NCBI GenBank assembly: GCA_021442155.1
Contig: JAKCPB010000352.1
Location: 248,001 to 312,000 of the forward strand
From: Cymbidium sinense
Lineage: Eukaryota; Streptophyta; Magnoliopsida; Asparagales; Orchidaceae
DNA length: 64,000 nucleotides
Direction: 5' to 3'
Of this stretch, positions 1 to 9,711 are shown in pieces; position 1 is the first letter of the stretch, and every line of letters begins with the position of its first letter. A program made the position numbers and the translations under genes. Under the pieces are notes generated by a model, which saw only the letters and a program-made list of their open reading frames with translations, did not search any database and was not told where the DNA came from.

Positions 1-51
1 TTTATTAAATCATATTTGAGTAAATCCTTTGTTTAAATTAACTAATTCCAT

Positions 52-129
52 TTTAGGGTTTAGGGTTTAGGGTTTAGGGTACCCCTGGCCCACCTAGTGC
101 ACCTAACCCACTTTAGGGTTTAGGGTTTT
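52..129 (+). repeat. Interstitial telomeric repeat, TTTAGGG orientation
   Basis: Four head-to-tail TTTAGGG units at about 52-79 and two more at 113-128, separated by a GC-richer spacer (CCCCTGGCCCACC...). This is the plant telomere repeat, read G-rich on the + strand. Confidence 0.9.
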
Positions 130-224
130 ATTTATTTTAGTTTATTTTATTGTAGTTTAGGTTTAGGTTTATCAAAAATTATGCTCTAGCATTTGAATGG
201 GATATTGAATTAAAACAACTAAAC
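130..224 (+). repeat. TTTATTTTAG low-complexity tract and short spacer
   Basis: T-rich degenerate repeat of TTTAT/TTTAG words continuing from the telomeric run, then a short unassigned spacer. It resembles the reverse complement of the A-rich tracts that dominate the window after 9 kb. Confidence 0.6.
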
Positions 225-247
225 CCTAAACCCTAAACCCTAAACCC
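225..247 (-). repeat. Interstitial telomeric repeat, CCCTAAA orientation
   Basis: Three CCCTAAA units on the + strand, opposite in orientation to the TTTAGGG runs on both sides (52-129 and 806-987). The telomeric orientation flips twice in under 1 kb. Confidence 0.9.
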
Positions 248-805
248 ATGCATGAAGAACGAAATTATGGGTCAGTTTTTTAGGGATTTAGGTTATTAGG
301 CATTCAACTAACTGCTCATGCCACTATCACTCAGTTTGGACTACGCTCGAGGTCTTTCACCCAAATTAGGCTCAAATTTATCGCCAATTTTTGGTTTGAA
401 GAAAGAAGTGTTCATAACTCATTCACCACTTTTAGACCGCTAAATGACTCCTAAGTCGACAGTTTGAGTTCTATGTCGATGATCAAATTATTGAATGGCT
501 ACTTGGAGTGAATGTAGTTCAATTTCAAGTGGCAATACTACTTTAGTTCCAAATACTAGCAAAAGCTATTATTCTCTCTTGAACGATCAAATTGTTGAAT
601 GCGGGTTTATATGAATTTTAGAGTTCTATTGCAACAATCAGCCTCAAACTGTGAGAGGATCATGGACAGTCACATACATCCTTAAGATATAAGGTTTGGC
701 ATTTCCCAAAATATGTTGGATGTCTTAATTCACTACTCAAGTTGAAGTTATACTCTCGGTTTAGGTTTTATTTTTTATTTCTAGGTTTAGGTTTAGGTTA
801 TTATT
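248..805. other. Unassigned spacer
   Basis: Ordinary-composition DNA with no long open frame and no domain I recognise. It sits between oppositely oriented telomeric runs, so it may be a separate fragment joined in by rearrangement. Confidence 0.4.
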
Positions 806-987
806 TAGGGTTTAGGGTTTAGGGTTTAGGGTTTAGGGTTTTCCCTTAATTGAATCTGCTGAGGATTTTGACCCATCCGAGGTTATTTAATTTCATTCAT
901 TGATGGTTTCACTTGAGATCAAACTTATTTTAAGTTTAGGGTTAGTTTAGGGTTTAGGGTTTAGGGTTTAGGGTTTAGGGTTTAGCG
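806..987 (+). repeat. Two interstitial telomeric runs, TTTAGGG orientation
   Basis: About five TTTAGGG units at 806-841 and about five at 955-987, separated by about 110 bp of unassigned sequence. These are among the purest telomeric runs in the window. Confidence 0.9.
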
Positions 988-1395
988 TTGTGGACATACC
1001 CCTTAGTTTCGTTGATGGGATGCCTCAGACTGAGAGACATGAGTCGTGCGGCCCACACGGCTGATCCGCGCTCATGGTTCCATAAGGACTTAATTAGATC
1101 AATTTGGTTGAATTTGGTGGGTTGACTTCATGATTGACGTTGGTGAGATTGATTGATTGAGATATCTGAATTCATCATAGTCTTATGAATCACAATGAAA
1201 TGAGTATTAAGCAAAGAATCAATAGAACCTTGTCCCAGCCAATTGTCTTGCCAAAAAAAGGATGCTTACATTAGATTTAGGTCTTCACTTTAGTAAATAT
1301 GCAGGGGAGTTGGACTTCTAAACTCTATAAGATGATAGGATTTCTTTTTGAATTTTAAAATGTTAATTTGCACTTGATCGGCTCTAATTTAATTT
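988..1395. other. Unassigned spacer
   Basis: No gene or recognised element is visible. A GC-richer patch near 1015-1085 carries no identifiable motif. Confidence 0.35.
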
Positions 1396-1671
1396 GGGTT
1401 TAGGGTTTAGGGTTTGTAACAAATCTCCCTTCAATCACCTATCATCTTTCTCTCTTTTATTATACCTTATTGCCGATCGGAACACACAAAGCAATAATAA
1501 TGATTTTTTTCGCTATTTTTCTCTTTCTTTGTTTTGGAGAGAGGGAGATGTTTCTCTCTATTTGGAGAGAGAAAGATGATAGGTGATTGAAGGGAGTAAG
1601 GAAATAAAGAATCAGAGAGTGTCGGGCCTTTAGGGTTGACCGCATGCTTTGATCCTGCGCCTAAACCCTAA
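1396..1671. repeat. 31-bp perfect inverted repeat between telomeric runs
   Basis: The arm at 1425-1455 is exactly the reverse complement of 1566-1596, with a 110-bp loop. Just outside lie TTTAGGG repeats (1396-1416), a single TTTAGGG-like word near 1630 and CCTAAACCCTAAA at about 1660-1672. The arms contain TCTTTCTCTCT/AGAGAGAAAGA. It could be a MITE-like hairpin or a small-RNA precursor; neither is shown. No terminal TA or other target duplication is obvious. Confidence 0.75.
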
Positions 1672-1980
1672 AGACATTGGTGGCATCGCCCCTTGGAGCT
1701 GTACCGCATTCTATGTTATGAATTTGGCAGAAAAGGAAAGAGGGAGACCAGAACTTGTAATTAATTACAAGCTGCTAAATAAAGTATTTATTTCCTTTAA
1801 TTCCTAAAACCTCAAATTACTATTGAGTCATCCCACCACTAATGTTGAAAGAATGTCTGCTTATAGCTCCCACATCATTATCAATCCAAAGCCACCACGA
1901 CTTAGGACCAATGCCAATAAATACTTTGTTTCTTTCATAGAAAAAAAAAGATGAAATCAAGCTCATAATCCAGAGCTACA
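1672..1980. other. Unassigned spacer
   Basis: No coding frame or known element seen. It adjoins an LTR-family fragment that starts near 1981. Confidence 0.35.
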
Positions 1981-2190
1981 CATCTTTTTTCCCTTCGGGT
2001 TGTATGGTGGTACCTGACCGCACTGGCCTTTCATTCATTTAAGATAGTTTATATAATAGTTTGATGTTATGTTTACATTATGCATTAGGACAACATGCCT
2101 TTCATTGTTTCTTAAATGACTGATGCTTTAATGTGTGGCTTGGATATGATTATGCTCTTAGGATAAAAATAACTTTTCTACCCAACTAGT
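1981..2190. mobile_element. LTR-retroelement-family fragment (matches 29508-29710)
   Basis: Shares long stretches of near identity with 29508-29710: the GGGTTGTATGGTGGTACC block, TTTACATTATGCATTAGGA, and the ...GGATAAAAATAA end. The second copy lies inside the gypsy-related remnant at 24-33 kb, so this is probably a piece of the same family. It holds no coding sequence. Confidence 0.65.
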
Positions 2191-2700
2191 TGAGTCGGGT
2201 CAAAACTCATTCATGCTTTACTTCACATTTCTAAGCTTTAAGTATATGCAAAGCCTATATTTCATCTCAGCCATTCGATCTGATTTACTGAGATTAATCC
2301 AATGATTCTAAAGGGAAAAATCAAGAAATTCTATTGTGATAGATCGTGATCGTTCATTCTAATCACCTACAAAAGAAACATATTGAAACTTCATTCTAGC
2401 ATACCACATTTGCTAAAGTGAGTGTCCATTTTCAAAACAAAATCCAAAACAAAATTTGAAACACATTTTTTGGAATTTCATTTAGCATACTCAAATTTGC
2501 TAACTGAGGTGTCCATTTCACTAACCTTTGTAAGTGTTGTTGCTTGTAACATTCATAAGATCTGTTGATTAGTTTGGCTAAAGCCAATATATGTGTCTAA
2601 GACTATCATTCTTTCCATTGACACTTAGCTTATTTCATCCTTAAGCAAATCTCACTAACATCCTTTAGGTTTTAGGACCTCACTCCATATAGGTTTTAAA
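2191..2700. repeat. Spacer with two small TAGCA...TGCTA hairpins
   Basis: Contains two copies of a short palindromic motif: stem TAGCA/TGCTA at 2397-2401 and 2411-2415, and TTAGCA/TGCTAA at 2482-2487 and 2498-2503. Both are followed by GTGTCCATTT-like sequence, so they are repeats of one another and of the pair at 4098-4203. Confidence 0.5.
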
Positions 2701-3090
2701 ATCCTTATTGGGTTCCCCCAATAGGTGAAAAAGAAAATTAATCAAACTAATAACTAAACTAATGACTAAAAAATGAAACTAACTAATAACTAATTAATAA
2801 TAATAAAAGCATAATTAATACATCAAAACTATTATAAACACAGATAAAAAATAAACTTAAAATTAAACCTAAATCTAAAAAATAAACTAAATTGAAAACC
2901 TAAACTAAAATAAATAAACTAAACTAAATAAAAATTTAAAATAAACCTAAAACAAACTTAAAATAAAGTAAACTAAAACTAATAAAATAACTAAAATGAA
3001 ACTAAATAATAAAATTGAAATAACTAATAACTAACCTAGATAAATAATAATAATTAAAAAATAACTAATAAGTAAATAAATAAATGGTGA
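2701..3090 (-). repeat. A-rich CTAAATAA low-complexity tract
   Basis: Almost free of G on the + strand; built from AACTAATAACTAA and AAACCTAAA words. It resembles a decayed CCCTAAA array. Confidence 0.8.
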
Positions 3091-3220
3091 GCATCACTGC
3101 CCTACCTTTGAGATGAACATGTTCAATCTTGCTTCTTTCTAGTAAGCTATCGTACCATTTTAATGTTTCTATATAAGGGAATATGGAGTATAGCCTTCAC
3201 TTTATTTGGAATTGTTTTAT

Positions 3221-3545
3221 TATTAGTTATTATTTATTTAGTTTTTTAGTTAGTTAGTTTTTTAGTTTATTATTATTATTAGTTTATTAGTTATTAGTTA
3301 GCTTTTATTATTAGTTATTATGTTTATTATTAGTTAGTTAGTTTTTAGGTTTTTATTAGTTTTATTAAAATAAATCTAAAATAAAAACCTAAAACCTAAA
3401 ACTAAAAAAATAAAATAAAAACCTAAACCTAAACCTAAAAATAATAAATAAAACCTAAACCTAAAAAATAAAATAAATATAAAAATAAACTAAAAAATAA
3501 ACATAAACATAAACCTAAACCTAAAAAATAAACTAAAATAAAGGG
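3221..3545. repeat. Fold-back tract: TTATTAG repeats meeting CTAAAATAAA repeats
   Basis: The + strand is T/G-rich (TTAGTTAGTTTTTAGG) to about 3370, then turns abruptly A/C-rich (AAAATAAATCTAAAATAAAA). The halves are imperfect reverse complements, so the single strand could fold on a centre near 3367. The 130 bp before it (3091-3220) are unassigned. Confidence 0.7.
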
Positions 3546-3555
3546 TTTAGTTTAT

Positions 3556-3897
3556 TTTTAGAAAAGTCAAGTGGGATCGATCAAGAGGAGGGAGTTCGAA
3601 ATTTGTATGTCATGCAATTTTGATAGTTGGATCCCTTCAGATTTTCCTTTTGAATGTGTAGGATCATTTTAGAGGTCATCTAAGCTAGGACAGCATTAGC
3701 TTGTATATGAAGGTAGTGGATAGTACCTCCATACAAGAAAAATATATTAAACTTATGGTTGAACAACAAGTGAGAGAAGTGTTGGAGCAAGCCCGAGGTG
3801 GTTCATTAGTTCCAAAGGGTGAGATTTGTCCAGCATAAGGAAAATTTACCCACTAAAGAGAAGCTGAGATATCAAAGGGTTGTTGGTTTAGGGTTAT
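3556..3897 (+). mobile_element. LTR-retroelement fragment with a possible gag-like reading frame
   Basis: Segment 3590-3745 resembles 26010-26160 in the gypsy-related remnant (shared TTGGATCCC, AATGTAGGATC and CATCTAAGCTAGG-like blocks). The + frame from 3722 reads STIQEKYIKLMVEQQVREVL... up to a stop at 3836-3838, a charged helical stretch as seen upstream of the gag core in gypsy elements. The gag assignment is inference; the repeat relationship is seen directly. Confidence 0.45.
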
Positions 3898-3960
3898 TTC
3901 TAGGGTTTGAGGTTTAAGGTTTATGGTTTAGGATTTAAGGTTTAGGGTTTATGGTTTTAA
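3898..3960 (+). repeat. Degenerate TTTAGGG-like run
   Basis: Imperfect units such as TTTAAGG, TTTATGG and TTTAGGG in the G-rich orientation. Confidence 0.7.
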
Positions 3961-4440
3961 TGTCTTGGTCTGAGATTACTTTAGTATTATTTGTCTCACT
4001 AAGCTTTAGCTTATGATAATACACGCTGATAATTTCAGGCAAGGGCGAGGAGGGTAGGAGCTAGTCAAATTTTATTTATTTGTACATCACTTTTACTTTA
4101 CTTAGCATACCTAAATTTGCTAAGTAAGTGAAATTCCATAACAATCAAACAAAACAAAACCAATTTGACCCTTACTTTAACATACCTAAATTTGTTAAAG
4201 TAAAGTGTCCTCCAAATCACAAAAAAATTCAAATCCAAAACACTTAACATGAAGATGAAATTCATCACTGCTGATAGGTTATATTGCTACAATGTGATGC
4301 AATTTCGTCTCAAGAATCTAAGAGAAACTTTTCAAATGATGATGGATCACATAATCAAATAATAAAACATGATACATTTCAAAGTATATATGAATAACTT
4401 ACTTAAGAAGAGTAAAATTCCTGAGCAGTACATCTTGGAC
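3961..4440. repeat. Spacer with two perfect short palindromes
   Basis: Stem TTACTTAGCA/TGCTAAGTAA at 4098-4107 and 4118-4127, and stem TTACTTTAACA/TGTTAAAGTAA at 4172-4182 and 4193-4203, each around the same 10-base loop TACCTAAATT. The stems differ but each remains self-complementary. The rest of the interval is unassigned. Confidence 0.7.
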
Positions 4441-5025
4441 AGAAACATAAAATAAACTAAACCTAAACCCTAAACTAACTAAAATAAAATAAACTAAAAA
4501 AACCCTAAACCTAAACTAAAAAATAAAACCTAAAAATAAACCTAAACTAAAACATAAAACCTAAACCCAAAAAAATAAAATAAAAACCTAAACCTAAACC
4601 TAAACTAATAACTAAATATACTAATAAACTAACTAATAAATAACTAATTAATAAAAAACTAATAAACTAATAAACCAATAAAAGTAATAACTAAATAACT
4701 AATAAAACAAACAAAGAACTAACTAATAAACTAAACTAATAAACATAATAAACAAATAACTAATAATAATAAGCTAATAAAAACTAATAAACTAATAACT
4801 AATAATTCCTAAAAATGAACCTAAAATAAAAACCTAAAGCCTAAAAAAAATATAAAATAAAAATAAAAATATTAAATAAACCTAAGAATAAAAAAATAAA
4901 ATAAAATAAAAACTTAATGTAAAATAAAAATAAAATAAAAATTAAACATAAAATAAAAATAAAATAAACCTAAAACAAAATAAAATCTAAATAAAAACCT
5001 TAACCTAAAATATAAACCTAACCCC
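4441..5025 (-). repeat. A-rich CTAAA/ATAAA low-complexity tract
   Basis: Near G-free on the + strand; words AAACCTAAAC, ACTAATAAAC and AAAATAAAAT. Same character as the satellite tracts after 9 kb, but without the S and M landmarks. Confidence 0.8.
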
Positions 5026-5290
5026 TTCATGATGGAGATCTCCCTCTATCTCTCTGATTTGGCCAATAACTCAATTTCATCATGCATTTAGGCATAAAAT
5101 ATCCCAAGCCTTTGTCCAAAATATTGTGTCAAAATAATATCAAATTTGTAAAATTTTTTATTTATACTAAGTCATATACTTATGCTAGCCATAATCTAGT
5201 CTCTTAGGGAGTGAGTTTAGGACTCTAGTATCTTTCTAATTAAATAATACCCTAACTATCTTACAATTATATAAAGACTGGATGTTTCCT
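5026..5290. mobile_element. LTR-retroelement-family fragment (matches 29840-30145)
   Basis: Near-parallel to 29840-30145: shared blocks include ATTTCATCATGCATTTAGGC, TCTAGTCTCT..AGGGAGTG and TTTCTAATTAAATAA. In the other copy this block directly follows the counterpart of 1981-2190; here about 2.8 kb separates them, so this copy of the element is broken up. Confidence 0.65.
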
Positions 5291-5920
5291 TATCGGAGTT
5301 GCCTCATCTGCTGGATTATTAGAGAAAGACAGACATAATGACAACCAATAGGAACCCATCAGAATCAACCAAGAAATAAATGGCAATCACCAAATCATAA
5401 AAGAATTCTACAACATACTAATGAAAGGAAGAGTATAATTAAGTAAGCATAAAGAGTAAGAGAAAATAAAAGGAGCAAAGTTAAGAAAAGGCTTATATAT
5501 ATATATATATATCATTTTCACCACATACCCACTAATTGGCTTCTTCCAATGGGAAGGCTACCCTGGCATCAGGGATAGTATCCCCTACCTATGAGATAAG
5601 GTCTAGCTCCCATCGCTCCAGAGCTAGACCTAGCAAGTAATAAGAGCCACAAGATCAAGCAGCATCATGTGCCATGAGAGATGGAGACATTGTCTCACAC
5701 TATAGTAGAGGAGTCACTTAGAGTAGTCTCCCTTTGCTAACTTCAAGTTCCATCCTCTTTTGATTGATAGAGGAAGATGTTAGAAGGATTATAGTATTAC
5801 CTCCACTGCTTCATTGATGCACCTATCAGAGATAAGAGGAGGTCATATGCTGGCCTTAGGACAGTTCTGCACCAAGTTGGCAGGGCTTATGGACGATCAG
5901 AGGGTATAGTGTTGTAGGTT
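5291..5920. other. Unassigned spacer with a TA microsatellite
   Basis: A (TA)n run lies at 5494-5512. The remainder (5513-5920) is normal-composition DNA without a usable reading frame; it may be retroelement-internal sequence but I cannot place it. Confidence 0.4.
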
Positions 5921-6055
5921 TAGGGTTAATTTTAGGTTTATGTTTTTATTTAGTTTTTATTTTATTTTATTTTAGGTTAATTTAATTTTTTTATGTTTAG
6001 TATTTATTTTATTAAGGTTTTTTATTCTTAGGTTTTTTTAGTATATTTAGTTTAG
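5921..6055 (+). repeat. T-rich TTTTATTTTAGG tract
   Basis: G/T-strand version of the low-complexity repeat (TTTAGGTTTATGTTTTTATTTAG), opposite in orientation to 4441-5025. Confidence 0.7.
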
Positions 6056-6136
6056 ACCTCAAATTGTATAAAGGTAAAATGATTCAAGCTCACAATAAGT
6101 TGGTTACAAGTGGCTGGCTTACCGTCCTCCTCATAA

Positions 6137-6171
<35 letters not shown>

Positions 6172-6671
6172 AATAGTGGTTCTTCACAACATATATATGA
6201 AAGTTTAAAATTCTTTTAAAGAATTACTATTATTAATTTTACGTGGAATGAGAATACTTTCAGTGTTGTATGAATTAAAGGTTGGATTAAAATCTCAAAG
6301 TTTAGTGAGGCTTAGTAGTCAGCCATAGAAGAAAGAGGTTTGGTAAACGTTGGAGGGAACCATCTACTAGATGGTTCGATTAGTCTTTTGCCCCTATATT
6401 TGAGTCATATGAATGATTTGCATGTCAGTGTCACTATAGGCCTCCACTAGAGTTTCCTCGGCTTAGGGTTTAGGGGTGGGAGAATTTAAAATTCTTTCAA
6501 TAAATTTCAGAACTCTTATCAATGAAATAATTGACATTTTTTTTTTAGAATTAATTTTTTTAGCTACTTTTGTATTTTATTTTTCAAAAGAAAGCCTTTT
6601 TAGTAACATTTAAAAAAAAACTAAAATTTTTTAAATTCGATTTGGAGAGACCATTTTTTTGTACTTGATGA
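6056..6671. other. Unassigned spacer with a CT microsatellite
   Basis: Contains (TC)n at about 6139-6167. The rest shows no recognised gene. Confidence 0.45.
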
Positions 6672-6874
6672 CAAGACTAGTGTTGACAGGTCACTTGGCA
6701 AGATGAGCAGTATTTCTTTTATAATTTGATATCGCATACGTTCTGCGAAAAGCAGTGAAGGGACAAGTCTTAGCAGATTTTCTTACTGCACATCTCATCC
6801 CTGCAGACTCTTCTCTTAATGATGATTTACCTGATGAGCGAATTCCATTTAAGCAGTTTCAGATTGCTACTTAA
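6672..6874 (+). mobile_element. Ty3/gypsy pol fragment: end of RT/RNase H
   Basis: In the + frame the sequence reads LTGHLAR-stop-AVFLL-stop-FDIAYV, then KAVKGQVLADFLTAHLIP, then SSLNDDLPDE. This is the connection seen in plant gypsy polyproteins, where the RT-linked RNase H ends (LARW..LLSEFDI.YV) and the KGQALADFLADHP motif leads into the next RNase H-like region. Two in-frame stops and loss of everything on either side make it a relic. The same segment, on the opposite strand, closes the window at 63.7-64.0 kb. Confidence 0.8.
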
Positions 6875-7435
6875 TTTGATTTGAAAAATTGATTAATTTG
6901 AATATGTTTAAGAGCTTTAGATCCTCGCTTCTTAGCTAACAGAGGATTCCCACATCCTCTCCAATCCAAAGAGGTCTTCACCCAAACAAGTGTATGTTTG
7001 TGAGCATATCATGTAGGTGAGTATCCCCTCTAGACTCAAAGTTTCTTTTAATCTTCTTGTTGTGCTTTGGCTGAAATCAACATCAAAAAAAGGCTAAATA
7101 AAGGCTTCAAGATCAATTAATGCATTTAAATATTTGTAAATAATTTGCAATATTTAAATCACATGTCTAATCTCAATCTCTCCTTCCATGATACATATGG
7201 AGCATCATACTTGCTTCTTATTATGTCCTTGATTTTATGAATAGCTTTCCTAGATGGATTGAACCTAAAAATTATAATTCATATTTGAAGGATAATATGC
7301 ATTGTTAATTTATAAATATAGAAGAATAGTATTATATATGTAAAAGATTTAATTTATAAATATATAAAAATTATATATTATTATTCATTTTTACCCGCTT
7401 CCCAACGCGCCATTTTAGAAGATCTTCGATTTCCT
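6875..7435. other. Unassigned spacer, probably retroelement-derived
   Basis: Follows the gypsy fragment. No further pol motif is readable, and no other gene is seen. Confidence 0.3.
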
Positions 7436-8148
7436 CTTCCAGTTTTTATTAGTTTTCTAATTAGTTAGTTATAAGTTAGTTTTATTAGTTAGTTAGTTTA
7501 ATTATAGTTAGTATTAGTTATTATTAATTTTTAGTTTATTAGGTTTATTATATAGTTTATCTTTTATTTTTTGGATTTATTAATTATTAGTTAATAGTTT
7601 AGTTATTATTATTAGTTTTAGTTTAGTTAATATTAGTTATTTAGTTTAGTTATTTATAACCTAAAATAAACTAAACCTAATCCTAAACCTAAATTAAATA
7701 TAATAAAATAAACTAAAAATAAACTAATAAAATAAATAACTAAATAACTAATAAAACTAATAAATAATAAAAATAAATAACCTAATAAAAACTAAAAACT
7801 AACTAAACTAATAACTAATAATAATAATTAATAAAACTAAAAACTAAGAAAAATAAACCTAATAATAACTAAAAAACTAAAACTAACAAATAATAATAGT
7901 AATAAAACTAATAAACTAATAATAAAACAACTAATAACTAAACTAAATAAAAATTAACTAAACTAAAAACTAAACTAAAACCTATATAACTAATAAAAAC
8001 TAATAAAACCTAATAGCTAAACTAATTAATAACTAATAAACTAACTAAACTAATAAACTAATAATAATAATAATAATAATAAGTAAAACCTAATAAACTA
8101 AAATAACTAATAAAATAATAACTATAATAAGCTAAAATTGAATAAGAA
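7436..8148. repeat. Fold-back low-complexity tract (TTAG then CTAA)
   Basis: TTAGTTAGTTTATTAG words on + to about 7655, then CTAAAATAAACTAAACC and CTAATAAAACTAA words to 8148. The switch near 7655-7660 is an imperfect inverted repeat, like that at 3367. Confidence 0.75.
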
Positions 8149-8385
8149 ATGGGAATGATATTGTTCCAAAGTTTAATGAAATATTAGAGGTGTTCTGTTT
8201 ATTTCTAATTAAATTCCAAACCCCTTTAAGAATGAAATCATCATTATAAGAGAGCTTGAAAAGGATTTGATCCAATTTATTAGAAGAGATAATGATGTTG
8301 CGCAGCTTGATAAAAATAGAAATAGGAATTTAGTTCTCAAGTTTTTTTTCATTCCAATTGTAATTAAGCCAAGTTGTAGGTTTAG
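8149..8385 (-). mobile_element. L1-type LINE fragment, C-terminal region of the RT ORF
   Basis: Read on the - strand the segment gives KLDQILFKLSYNDDFIL followed by KGVWNLIRNKQNTSN. This matches the region before the C-terminal zinc-binding domain of plant L1 RT proteins, where FS.KSAWNLIR is typical. No catalytic RT residues are present. The identification rests on one motif region, so moderate confidence. Confidence 0.55.
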
Positions 8386-8800
8386 TGTTGTAGGTTGAGG
8401 GTTTAAAATATTGTCCGTAGTTGTGCATGACGATTAGGTTGATCATTAGATTGATCATTAGTTAGTTGATCTAACATACGGAAGTCTGCTTTTATGTTCT
8501 TAAACTGTGTAATAATAATAGTTTAGCAAAATTAATAACATAACTAACTAATAAAACTAAACTAATAATTAATAAAGTAACTAAAACTAATAAACTAATA
8601 AAACCTAATAATAATAATAACTAAATTGAATAAAAAAACTAATAGAACTAAACTAATAAATAACTAAATAATAAAATTAAAACCTAATAATAATAAACTA
8701 AAAATAACTAAACTAATAACTAAATAATAAAAATAAACTAATAAGTAATGATAATAACTAATAAATAATTAAATAAAAATTAAACTAAAAAACTACCACT
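8386..8800 (-). repeat. Spacer then A-rich CTAATAAA tract
   Basis: A TTTAGTGTTGTAGG remnant and unassigned DNA to about 8515, then near G-free ACTAATAAACTAA repeats to 8800. Confidence 0.6.
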
Positions 8801-9159
8801 AGCAACTATTACAACGATCATACATAGTTGTTACTTTCTTACAATTCTGTAATCCCATTATCGGAAGATTTTGTACTCAAACGGATACATAGTAGATGAT
8901 GGTGAGCAATGAGGAACAACCGATGATGGTGTCGCTGATGGATCGACGAGATTGGCGATGGTGAGGATCAGCGGTGGTTGGCGACCATCAGTGGTACGAT
9001 TGTGCTTGGAGGATCTTCAAGCTTTAGAGCTTGATTAATCTGATCAGCTTGATCAACTCTGTCGTTCTCCTACTTCGACCCAACTCAATGGAGTTCTACA
9101 CTTTCGACCATATAGTGCTTCATACGGAGCCATCTAAATACTAGATTGGTAGCTATTAT
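8801..9159. other. Unassigned segment upstream of the first GR-RBP fragment
   Basis: GATGG-rich patch (8890-8990) and normal-composition DNA. Unlike every later GR-RBP copy, this one is not preceded directly by CCCTAAA. I looked for the missing RRM start here and did not find a convincing match. Confidence 0.4.
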
Positions 9160-9653
9160 TGTAAGAAAACTCGATCATAGGAATATAATCTTCCCAGTTA
9201 CCTCCAGGCTTAGTCTAGATCTGGTGGTGGAGGAAAAAGCGGAGGTGGCAGTTAGTAGTGGTGGAGGGGGATTTGGAGGTGCTGGTAGATTTGGAGGTGG
9301 TGATCGGAGTAGTGGTGGTTATGAAGGTGGGAGCAGCGATAGAGGTTAAAACCATGGTGGTCGCGGAGGGAGAGATTGGGGATATGATGATGGATCCCAC
9401 TACTCGAGAGGCCAAGGTGGTTCTGATGGGAATTGGAGAAACTAAAGAACGATCGATCTGATCTGCTGCTTATGGAACTATGTCTTTATAGTAGAGACGG
9501 TTCTAGTTATCTGGTGTTTTTAATTTGATCTATGTGTGCTAATTTTTTATCTATGATGCCACTTATTTCTTAGAAAACTTAGTGTGTTCTTGGTTGATGA
9601 AATTTAGAAGAAGAAATGTTGAATATGAATTTGTTCTCTGTTAAAAAAAAAAA
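9160..9653 (+). pseudogene. GR-RBP 3' fragment, copy 1 (with poly(A))
   Basis: A broken 3' part of a class IVa glycine-rich RNA-binding protein mRNA. Intact proteins of this class have one N-terminal RRM and a C-terminal Gly-rich tail and bind RNA in nucleus and cytoplasm. Here LDHRNI corresponds to the last RRM strand (usual LDGRNITVN). A frameshift follows, then the Gly-rich tail GGGGFGGAGRFGGG, a Tyr-to-stop change, and a perfect C-terminus GSHYSRGQGGSDGNWRN with its stop at 9443-9445. The ~195-bp 3' UTR ends in A11 (9643-9653). The RRM core with RNP1 and RNP2 is absent. It is the best evidence for the original C-terminus. Confidence 0.85.
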
Positions 9654-9711
9654 GATACCAAAAACCCTAAACCTTAAACTAAAACCAAAACCCTAAAACT
9701 AAAACCTAAAC
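9654..9711 (-). repeat. CCCTAAA-like repeats after poly(A)
   Basis: Imperfect CCCTAAA units begin directly after the poly(A) of copy 1 and are interrupted by the retroposon that follows. Confidence 0.8.

Noticed and set aside
1..1671. A true chromosome end
   Set aside because: Telomeric runs are short, change orientation and are followed by spacers and retroelements on both sides; these are interstitial repeats.
8880..9159. Missing 5' (RRM) part of GR-RBP upstream of copy 1
   Set aside because: GGTGGTTGGCGACC slightly recalls the GGLAWAT codons, but no continuous match to an RRM, RNP1 or RNP2 was found.
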